From an uncultured Eggerthellaceae bacterium (lineage in GTDB: Bacteria > Actinomycetota > Coriobacteriia > Coriobacteriales > Eggerthellaceae): a stretch of DNA of 36,182 bases. The notes under the pieces were generated by a model. That model was given only the letters and a program-made list of their open reading frames with translations, made no database searches and was not told the origin of the DNA. Below are positions 29,963-36,182 of this stretch, piece after piece. The translations under genes were made by a program, and so were the position numbers. The stretch's first letter is position 1. Each line of letters begins with the position of its first letter. Location of the stretch: assembly GCA_910588985.1 (NCBI GenBank), contig CAJURO010000019.1:1-36182 (forward strand), written 5' to 3'.

Positions 29963-30066
29963 AGTGACCCCTCAATGTTTCCTCTACAGCTCTTTGGCAG
30001 CAATTGATATTCATACCAGTATCGTTATTTCTGCCAAAGGAAGCGATGAAACATCGAGGGGTCACT
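29963..30066. repeat. Structured repeat, copy 3 (complete, different outer stem)
   Basis: The core is the same as copy 1: CTCTACAGCT (29982-29991), CTTTGGCAG (29992-30000), a 30-nt loop, CTGCCAAAG (30031-30039) and GAAGCGAT (30040-30047). The outer arms 29963-29981 and 30048-30066 pair at 18 of 19 positions but are unrelated in sequence to copy 1. The apical loop has the same length but a different sequence apart from an ACCAG element. It lies 58 bases after the EamA transporter gene. Confidence 0.9.
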
Positions 30067-30089
30067 GTTCTGCGCAGAGTTCTTGTTTC

Positions 30090-30254
30090 TTAACCTTGGA
30101 TAGTCCAGGATGGATGTATCGCGCTTGAAGGTTGCCATATGATGGTGAAAGCGAGGTAAGCCAAAGGAGCTGAGAGACTTATGTCTCGAAGCGACGACGC
30201 GGCGAGACTTTCATTCATCATATGGCAACCCATTGTGTATCCAATCTGGGTTAA
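30090..30254. repeat. 165-bp nested palindrome upstream of purH
   Basis: Outer arms TTAACCTTGGAT (30090-30101) and ATCCAA-TCTG-GGTTAA (30239-30254) enclose a long stem, 30130-30151 with 30208-30230 (15 bp, one bulged mismatch, 6 bp). In the centre GAGAC (30174-30178) can pair with GTCTC (30183-30187), or GTCTCG (30183-30188) with CGAGAC (30203-30208), and these two are mutually exclusive. No gene is supported in 29905-30388. A TAGAAT at 30344-30349 may be the purH -10 box, with no good -35. Confidence 0.75.
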
Positions 30255-30388
30255 CAGAGCTTATGCCTTAAAGCATCGTCCCTCTGAGCATTGCGTATAT
30301 GCCTTTGCCTCAAGAGCGTCGCAAGGTTGCACGAAAAGTGAACTAGAATAGAGCCAGTAGCAGCTTGCAACGGCAAGGAGGAGTTGAG

Positions 30389-31960
30389 ATGGCAGATCCG
30401 AAGATCAAGCGCGTTCTGATGTCAGTTACCGATAAGGCAGGGATCGCGGATTTCGCGAAATCGCTCGAAGATGAGTTCGGTTGCGAGATCATCTCAACAG
30501 GCGGCACTGCTAAAGTCCTTGTGGAAGCAGGCGTTTCAGTGACACCGATCGATGCGGTCACCGATTTCCCTGAGATGATGGATGGTCGTGTGAAGACATT
30601 GCATCCACGCGTACATGGTGGCTTGCTCGCCAGGCGTGACGTGCCAGCTCATATGGAACAGGCTGCTGAGCATGGCATCAAGATGATCGATATGGTGGTC
30701 GTCAACCTCTATGCGTTCGAGAAGACGGTGGAGAGCGGCGCAGACTTCGCTACTTGCATCGAGAACATCGACATCGGCGGCCCCTCTATGCTGCGCTCAG
30801 CTGCGAAGAACTTCGAGAGCGTGGCCGTGGTCACCGATCCTGCGAGCTATGAGAGCATCCTCGAAGAGATGCGTGTGCACGACGGTGCAACCACGCATGC
30901 AACACGCGCTCGCTTGGCGCTCGAGGTGTTCACGACAACAGCGGCATACGATGGCGCCATCTCGCGCTGGATGGGAGCGCAGTTGAGCGAAGAAGAGGAC
31001 CTCTTCGCGGAGAGCGTTGAGCTTGGGCTCAAGAAGAAGCAATCGCTTCGCTATGGCGAGAACCCTCACCAGGCGGCTGCATTCTACACGCGCGATGACT
31101 ATCCGAATGCGCAGACAACGCTGGCTCACGCCCAGCAATTGCAGGGCAAGGAGCTCTCATACAACAATTATCTTGACCTGGACGCAGCATGGGCGGCCGT
31201 GCGCGAGTATGCAGAGCCCGCCTGCGTCATCGTGAAGCATCTCACGCCTTGCGGCGTTTGCACTGATGAGAACGTGACCATCGCTTACAAGAGGGCGCAT
31301 GAGTGCGACCCCGTCTCCGCTTATGGCGGAGTGATGGCGTTCAATCGCGAGGTCACTGGTGAGACGGTGGCAGCCATCTTCGATAACAAGCAGTTCGTGG
31401 AGGCGATCGTTGCGCCTTCGTTCGATGTGAGCGCCTGCGAGATGTATGCTTCGAAGCCTAATGCGCGCTTGCTTGCAACAGGGGGTGTCAATGCTCCAGG
31501 GGAAGCGATCGAGTATCGCAGCGTTGAAGGAGGCCTGCTGGCGCAGGTAAGCGATGCTGTGGCTGAGGGGATCGATGTGTTCGAGGTAGCTGGGTCGGTG
31601 GAGCCGAGCGCTGAGCAGATGGAAGAGCTCCTCTTCGCTTGGCGTGCGGTCAAATCAGTCAAGTCGAATGCGATCCTCATCGCGAAGGACCATGTGAGCG
31701 TCGGTGTTGGCGGCGGCCAGCCGAATCGTGTGAATTCAGCGCGCATCGCCGTTGAGCAGGCGGGGGAGAAGGCGCGCGGTGCAGTTGCAGCATCGGATGC
31801 ATTCTTCCCGTTCCGTGATGGATTCGACGTGCTTGCAAAGGCAGGCGTGGTTGCTGTCATCGAGCCAGGTGGCTCGATCCGTGACGAAGAGGTCATCGAG
31901 GCAGCTAACGAGGCTGGCGTGGCACTCGTGTTCACAGGGCATCGCCACTTCCGCCATTAA
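30389..31960 (+). CDS. purH: Bifunctional AICAR transformylase / IMP cyclohydrolase
   Basis: A 523-aa PurH, the usual length. It catalyses the last two steps of IMP synthesis. The N-terminal MGS-like IMP cyclohydrolase domain (about 1-190) shows 'VLMSVTDKAGIADFAKSL', 'STGGTAKVL', 'GRVKTLHPRVHGGLLARRD', 'VVVNLYAFEKTV' and 'IENIDIGGPSMLRSAAKN'. The transformylase domain follows with 'LRYGENPHQAA', 'GKELSYNNYLDLDAAW', 'VKHLTPCGV' (where the common form is KHxNPCG), 'DPVSAYGG' and the end 'FTGHRHFRH'. ATG 30389 has AGGAGG seven bases upstream, so the longer TTG start at 30365 is rejected. No other pur gene is adjacent. Confidence 0.97.
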   Translation: MADPKIKRVLMSVTDKAGIADFAKSLEDEFGCEIISTGGTAKVLVEAGVSVTPIDAVTDFPEMMDGRVKTLHPRVHGGLLARRDVPAHMEQAAEHGIKMIDMVVVNLYAFEKTVESGADFATCIENIDIGGPSMLRSAAKNFESVAVVTDPASYESILEEMRVHDGATTHATRARLALEVFTTTAAYDGAISRWMGAQLSEEEDLFAESVELGLKKKQSLRYGENPHQAAAFYTRDDYPNAQTTLAHAQQLQGKELSYNNYLDLDAAWAAVREYAEPACVIVKHLTPCGVCTDENVTIAYKRAHECDPVSAYGGVMAFNREVTGETVAAIFDNKQFVEAIVAPSFDVSACEMYASKPNARLLATGGVNAPGEAIEYRSVEGGLLAQVSDAVAEGIDVFEVAGSVEPSAEQMEELLFAWRAVKSVKSNAILIAKDHVSVGVGGGQPNRVNSARIAVEQAGEKARGAVAASDAFFPFRDGFDVLAKAGVVAVIEPGGSIRDEEVIEAANEAGVALVFTGHRHFRH

Positions 31961-32022
31961 AGAGACCTTTGCCGAAGCGCATCTCTTGAGCTGATCGACT
32001 CTCTCTTAAATGAGCTTATCAA

Positions 32023-32046
32023 GGGGCATCTCTTTCGAGGTGCCCC
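32023..32046 (+). terminator. Hairpin after purH, candidate terminator
   Basis: GGGGCATCTC (32023-32032) pairs with GAGGTGCCCC (32037-32046) with one T-G pair and a four-base loop, 62 bases after the purH stop. No T-run follows (ATATATAT instead). A TATAAT at 32163-32168 further on may start a transcript toward the response regulator, but without a clear -35. Confidence 0.5.
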
Positions 32047-32286
32047 ATATATATGGAAAAAGACGAGAAAAAGGCCAGCATCGTCAGGGCGGTACACGGG
32101 GGAAAGTGGGATGACAGAGTGGATTCTGTGTAATTCCGTCGGTGAACGGTCATGTTGTGGTCTATAATAGAGCGACTTCGAGTGCGACCAGCCCTCGCTC
32201 TATGCTTTTGCCCTTGTGGGTCAAGCGGGAGAAGAGGTAAAGAAGTTGGCAAGCTTGAAGGCTTTACGCTCTATGAATGAGGTACG

Positions 32287-32313
32287 ACTGCTTATCAAGC
32301 AGTGATCTATAAT
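32287..32313 (+). promoter_or_regulatory. Candidate promoter and palindrome of the LytTR regulator gene
   Basis: A perfect inverted repeat, ACTGCTT-ATC-AAGCAGT (32287-32303), abuts a TATAAT box (32308-32313) about 23 bases before GTG 32336. It occupies the -35 position, so it could be an activator or autoregulation site. Confidence 0.5.
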
Positions 32314-32335
32314 GAGGAAAGAAGAGGTGGACACA

Positions 32336-33049
32336 GTGCTCAAGGCGATCATCGTTGATGACGAGGCACCAGCACGTTCAGAGCTTGCCTATTTGCTGGG
32401 TGAGGTCGGCGGTGTTGAGGTCGTTGCAGAAGCGGCAGGTGTTCGCGAAGCTATCGAGAAGCTCAAGGAGTATCCGTGCGATGTGATGTTCCTTGATATC
32501 AATATGCCAGAGGCAACGGGGCTTCAACTTGCCGAGGCATTGACGCATCTCAAGTTCCCTCCCGCGGTCGTTTTCGTCACTGCCTATTCAGAGCATGCGC
32601 TTGACGCATTCGAGGTGAATGCGGTCGACTATCTTCTCAAACCAGTCGAGCCCGAGCGCCTTGCGCAAGCTATTGCGCGTGTGCGTGAGCAAGTAGCGCT
32701 CCACATGCAGGCGCAGAAGTCTGAGCGCATCCCTGTTGAGAAGGGTGGCAAGAAGATCCTCATTGGGATCGATACTATCCGATTCGTCAAGGCGCGCGAT
32801 GATTATGCGTATCTCCAGACCGACACGGATCGCTATTTCTCGACGGTCAGCCTCGCACAGCTTGAGAAGCGCTTGGAAGGCCATGGCTTCTTCCGTGTTC
32901 ATCGTGCATTCTTGGTGAATCTTTCCATGGTCGAGGAAGTGGAATCCATCAAGGGCGGTACGCTCTCGCTCTCTCTCAACGGGGTGGAGGACAAGATTCC
33001 TGTGAGTCGTCGCCGAGTCTCTTCTCTTAAGAAAGCACTGGGCATTTAG
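32336..33049 (+). CDS. LytTR-family response regulator
   Basis: A 237-aa two-component response regulator. The receiver domain (1-120) has the acidic pair in 'IIVDDEAPAR', phosphoacceptor Asp54 in 'MFLDINMPEATG', Thr in 'VFVTAYSEHALDAF' and Lys in 'DYLLKPV'. The LytTR DNA-binding domain spans about 135-237 ('IDTIRFVKARDDYAYLQTDTDRYFSTVSLAQLEKRL', 'FFRVHRAFLVNLSMVEEV', 'IPVSRRRVSSLKKAL'). GTG 32336 gives the standard 'LKAIIVDDE' start and has AGAGGTGG upstream; ATG 32312 lacks a ribosome site. No histidine kinase is in the window, so the partner is unlinked or encoded elsewhere. Confidence 0.94.
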   Translation: MLKAIIVDDEAPARSELAYLLGEVGGVEVVAEAAGVREAIEKLKEYPCDVMFLDINMPEATGLQLAEALTHLKFPPAVVFVTAYSEHALDAFEVNAVDYLLKPVEPERLAQAIARVREQVALHMQAQKSERIPVEKGGKKILIGIDTIRFVKARDDYAYLQTDTDRYFSTVSLAQLEKRLEGHGFFRVHRAFLVNLSMVEEVESIKGGTLSLSLNGVEDKIPVSRRRVSSLKKALGI

Positions 33050-33089
33050 CTTTAATCCATAAAAAATACATACTTGCTAAGAAAATTCC

Positions 33090-33118
33090 TTGACTGGCTG
33101 CATTTTTTTAGCTAGCTT
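33090..33118 (+). promoter_or_regulatory. Candidate rpoB promoter
   Basis: TTGACT (33090-33095) and TAGCTT (33113-33118) lie 17 bases apart in an AT-rich 123-base gap with T7 runs at 33103-33109 and 33131-33137. The -10 is poor, so the call is tentative. Confidence 0.4.
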
Positions 33119-33172
33119 AGTACCTTGCGTTTTTTTGCGGAAAAAGCATCAGATCCAAGGAGGTATAGCTTC

Positions 33173-36100
33173 GTGGCAAAAGCTAAATCGACTGCTCCAA
33201 CAAGTCTTTATCGCGATAGAAGGAGCTTCGCGAAGATCCAAGATGTGATGGAGCTTCCCAACCTCATCGGTATCCAGACCGATAGCTTCGAGTGGTTCAA
33301 GACAGAAGGCATCGAGCAGGCATTCAAGGATATCGGACCGATCGAGTCCAATGCGAAGGACCTCTCCTTGAGTTATGTGAGCCATTCTTTCGAGGAGCCG
33401 GTCTACAACGTAGATGAGTGCAAGGAGAAGGACGTCACGTATCAGGCAAGCCTGAACGTGGTGTTCAATTTCGTCAACCGCAACACAGGCGTGCAGGCGG
33501 AGATCCCGATCTTCTTGGGTGACTATCCGCTCATGACGCCCCGTGGTACGTTCATCATCAACGGAACAGAGCGCGTCGTTGTCTCGCAGCTCGTTCGCTC
33601 TCCTGGCGTGTACTTCTCCTCTGAGCGCGACAAGACCTCCGACAAGACCATCTATAACGCGAAGATCATCCCGAGCCGCGGCGCATGGCTGGAATTCGAG
33701 ACGGATAAGCGCGACATCCTGTCTGTGCGCATCGATCGCAAGCGCAAGCAGCCTGCCACATTGTTGCTTCGTGCCTTGAATCTGGCTGAGTCAGCAGAGG
33801 AGATCATCGATCTTCTTGGTGATTCCGAGATGATCCGTCGCACGCTCGAGCGCGACCCTGCCACCACGCGCGAGGAGTCGCTCATTGAGCTTTACAAGCG
33901 CTTCCGTCCCGGCGAGCCTCCTACGGTCGATTCGGCGCGCACGCTGCTCGAAGGCTTGTTCTTCAATCCGCAGCGCTATGACCTTGCGAAGGTCGGTCGT
34001 TACAAGATCGACAAGAAGCTTGATGAGGACATGGAGGAGAACGACTCTCCAACGCTCACTCAAGAAGATATCGTTCGCACGATGAAGTACATCATCGCGC
34101 TGCATGATGGCGAAGCGGGCTATACGGTCGATGACATCGACCACTTCGGCAATCGTCGCATCCGCACGGTTGGCGAGCTCATCCAGAACCAGTTCCGCAT
34201 CGGCATCTCGCGCATGGAGCGTGTGGTGCGCGAGCGCATGAGCATGCAGGAGACGGACGAGATCAACCCAAACACGCTCGTGAACATCCGCCCGATCGTG
34301 GCGGCAGTGAAGGAGTTCTTCGGCTCTTCGCAGCTCTCTCAGTTCATGGATCAGACAAATCCAGCGGCCGGCATCACGCACAAGCGTCGTTTGTCCGCAC
34401 TTGGCCCAGGTGGTCTTTCTCGCGAACGTGCAGGCTTCGAGGTTCGCGACGTTCATACCTCTCACTACGGCCGCATGTGCCCCATCGAGACGCCTGAAGG
34501 CCCGAACATCGGCCTGATCGGTTCGCTTGCTGCATATGCTCGCGTCAACCCGTTCGGCTTCATCGAGAGCCCGTACCGTCGTGTCATCGATGGTAAGGTT
34601 ACCGATGAGGTGGACTATCTGACGGCTGATGAGGAAGAGAACTACATCATCGCGCAGGCAAATGACCTCTTCGACCCTAAGACACGCGAGTTCGGCGTTC
34701 ATGACGAAGATGGCAATTGGATCCCCTCCAAGAAGATCCTCTGCCGTACGAAGAATGCGGCAGGCGAGTTCGGAGAGCCTGACGAGGTGGAGCCGGCACG
34801 CGTGAACTACATGGATGTCTCACCGCGCCAGATGACATCTGTTGCTACCTCGCTCATCCCGTTCCTCGAGCACGACGACGCAAACCGTGCTCTCATGGGC
34901 TCGAACATGCAGCGCCAGGCGGTGCCGCTGCTCAAGCCTGAGGCACCATATGTTGGAACCGGCATCGAGCATAGGATCGCTGTCGACTCAGGCGAGATCC
35001 TCGTCGCTCAGAACGCAGGCGTGGTCGATTACGTGGATGGCCAGACCATCATCGTTGAGACTAACGACGGCGAATACGACGAGTACCTCATCCCGAAGTT
35101 CCAGCGCTCCAACCAGTCTGGTTCGATCAACCATCGCCCCATCGTCCGTCCAGGTGACAAGGTCGAGGTCGGCGATGTGCTTGCTGACGGACCAAGCTGC
35201 GACCATGGCGAGCTTGCCCTTGGCGCCAACCTCATGGTGGCCTACATGCCTTGGGAAGGCTACAACTACGAGGATGCTATCATCGTGTCCGAGCGCGTGG
35301 TTGCCGAAGACCTCCTTACCAGCATCCATATTGCTGAGTATGAGGTTGATGCTCGTTCGATCAAGCTTGGAAACGAAGAGATCACCCGCGAGATCCCGAA
35401 CATCTCAGATGATATGATCACCGACCTTGATGCCGATGGCATCATCCGTATCGGCGCCGAGGTGTTCCCTGGCGATATCCTCGTTGGCAAGGTCACCCCG
35501 AAGGGCGAGACCGAGCCGACCTCCGAGGAGCGCCTGCTCCGCGCCATCTTCGGTGCGAAGGCGAATGAGGTACGCGATACCTCCCTGCGTGTGCCGCATG
35601 GTGCAGGTGGTCGTGTCATCGGCGTCCTTCGCTTCTCGCGCAAGGACAACGACGAGCTGCCGCCGCAAGTGAACGAGCTCGTTCGCGTGTATGTGGCTCA
35701 GAAGCGCAAGGTCCAGCAGGGCGACAAGCTCTCAGGTCGTCATGGCAACAAAGGTGTTATCTCTCGCGTGCTCCCTGTCGAGGACATGCCTTACCTGGCT
35801 GATGGCACGCCGATCGATGTCATCTTGAACCCGCTTGGCGTTCCGTCACGTATGAACGTCGGCCAGCTCCTCGAGAACCATCTGGGCTGGGCAGCGAAAT
35901 GGGGCTGGTCTGATAAGGACGAGACCGAAGAGGTCGTCGAAGGCCCGATCTTCGTTTCCACGCCTGTGTTCGACGGTGCAACTGAAGAGGAGATCTCGGA
36001 TGCCATCCTGAAGGCGAACCGAAATCTTATCAACATCAACCATGAGAAATACGGCGATATGGCCCGTGACGAGCTTGTTCCTCAGCTGACGGCAACGGGC

Positions 36101-36182
36101 AAGACGTGGCTCTACGATGGACGAACAGGCGAGAAGTTCCGCGAGCCCATCACCGTGGGTGCTACCTACATCCTGAAGCTCG
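33173..36182 (+). CDS. rpoB: RNA polymerase beta subunit, N-terminal 1003 residues (3' end outside window)
   Basis: The reading frame is open to the right edge. GTG 33173 follows AAGGAGGT by eight bases. Diagnostic segments are 'PRGTFIINGTERVVVSQLVRSPGVYF', the rifampicin-region 'GSSQLSQFMDQTNPAAGITHKRRLSALGPGGLSRERAGFEVRDVH' style block beginning at residue 384, 'GRMCPIETPEGPNIGLIGSLA', and 'GDKLSGRHGNKGVISRVLP' near the end. Compared with the E. coli rifampicin region, the contact residues Q513, D516, H526, R529 and S531 are all kept (here Q390, D393, H403, R406, S408), while N518, L521, S522 and E523 are Thr, Ala, Ala and Gly. The gene before it is a LytTR regulator, not rplJ-rplL as in most bacteria. 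Confidence 0.98.
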   Translation, partial: MAKAKSTAPTSLYRDRRSFAKIQDVMELPNLIGIQTDSFEWFKTEGIEQAFKDIGPIESNAKDLSLSYVSHSFEEPVYNVDECKEKDVTYQASLNVVFNFVNRNTGVQAEIPIFLGDYPLMTPRGTFIINGTERVVVSQLVRSPGVYFSSERDKTSDKTIYNAKIIPSRGAWLEFETDKRDILSVRIDRKRKQPATLLLRALNLAESAEEIIDLLGDSEMIRRTLERDPATTREESLIELYKRFRPGEPPTVDSARTLLEGLFFNPQRYDLAKVGRYKIDKKLDEDMEENDSPTLTQEDIVRTMKYIIALHDGEAGYTVDDIDHFGNRRIRTVGELIQNQFRIGISRMERVVRERMSMQETDEINPNTLVNIRPIVAAVKEFFGSSQLSQFMDQTNPAAGITHKRRLSALGPGGLSRERAGFEVRDVHTSHYGRMCPIETPEGPNIGLIGSLAAYARVNPFGFIESPYRRVIDGKVTDEVDYLTADEEENYIIAQANDLFDPKTREFGVHDEDGNWIPSKKILCRTKNAAGEFGEPDEVEPARVNYMDVSPRQMTSVATSLIPFLEHDDANRALMGSNMQRQAVPLLKPEAPYVGTGIEHRIAVDSGEILVAQNAGVVDYVDGQTIIVETNDGEYDEYLIPKFQRSNQSGSINHRPIVRPGDKVEVGDVLADGPSCDHGELALGANLMVAYMPWEGYNYEDAIIVSERVVAEDLLTSIHIAEYEVDARSIKLGNEEITREIPNISDDMITDLDADGIIRIGAEVFPGDILVGKVTPKGETEPTSEERLLRAIFGAKANEVRDTSLRVPHGAGGRVIGVLRFSRKDNDELPPQVNELVRVYVAQKRKVQQGDKLSGRHGNKGVISRVLPVEDMPYLADGTPIDVILNPLGVPSRMNVGQLLENHLGWAAKWGWSDKDETEEVVEGPIFVSTPVFDGATEEEISDAILKANRNLININHEKYGDMARDELVPQLTATGKTWLYDGRTGEKFREPITVGATYILKL

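Noticed and set aside
30090..30388. ZTP (pfl) riboswitch upstream of purH
   Set aside because: The conserved ZTP core sequences are absent. Only a long palindrome with alternative hairpins can be seen.
1..36182. Insertion sequence, prophage or integrase
   Set aside because: I see no transposase, integrase, phage structural or plasmid gene in any convincing frame.

Overview
The window looks like chromosomal DNA from an anaerobic, Coriobacteriia-like actinobacterium, most likely near the Eggerthellaceae. The signs are a DMSO-reductase-type molybdopterin enzyme with a small ferredoxin-like partner, a LuxR-type regulator beside an MFS transporter, BspA-type leucine-rich repeats, a tRNA-Leu with encoded CCA, moderately high G+C, and actinobacterial-looking RpoB, DnaE and PurH. 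The genus cannot be fixed from the sequence alone.

Layout. (1) 1-1800: 3' end of a molybdopterin oxidoreductase operon. Its second gene encodes a ferredoxin-fold subunit that has lost nearly all Fe-S cysteines. The third is a 91-aa unknown, and a strong terminator follows. (2) 2027-8815: a four-gene unit of a small unknown protein, a cytoplasmic leucine-rich-repeat protein, a metallo-motif/VWA protein, and a MoxR-type AAA+ ATPase fused to a methyltransferase-like domain. (3) 8843-10424, minus strand: tRNA-Leu(CAA) with promoter and terminator, and a CNNM/CorC-type membrane protein. (4) 10718-14881: a stand-alone short DnaK, then htpG behind a consensus promoter and a perfect CIRCE operator. 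(5) 14891-18244: a DUF2064 glycosyltransferase-like gene (minus) and a polar amino acid ABC importer (lipoprotein, permease, ATPase). (6) 18358-25227: dnaE, truA, an NSS-family sodium symporter and ychF. (7) 25257-30254: a LuxR regulator divergent from an MFS transporter-nitrilase operon, then an EamA transporter. This part also holds three copies of a structured repeat and a 165-bp nested palindrome. (8) 30389-36182: purH, an orphan LytTR response regulator, and rpoB, which runs off the right edge.

The genes most likely to form undescribed systems are the LRR/VWA/MoxR-methyltransferase operon, which has the logic of a MoxR-VWA remodelling or conflict system, and the molybdoenzyme with a cluster-less partner. 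The repeats at 25257-25366, 25379-25466 and 29963-30066 share a conserved core. Two of them have unrelated but self-complementary outer stems, which points to selection on structure. The rest is mostly housekeeping (replication, transcription, purine synthesis, tRNA modification, heat shock) and transport.
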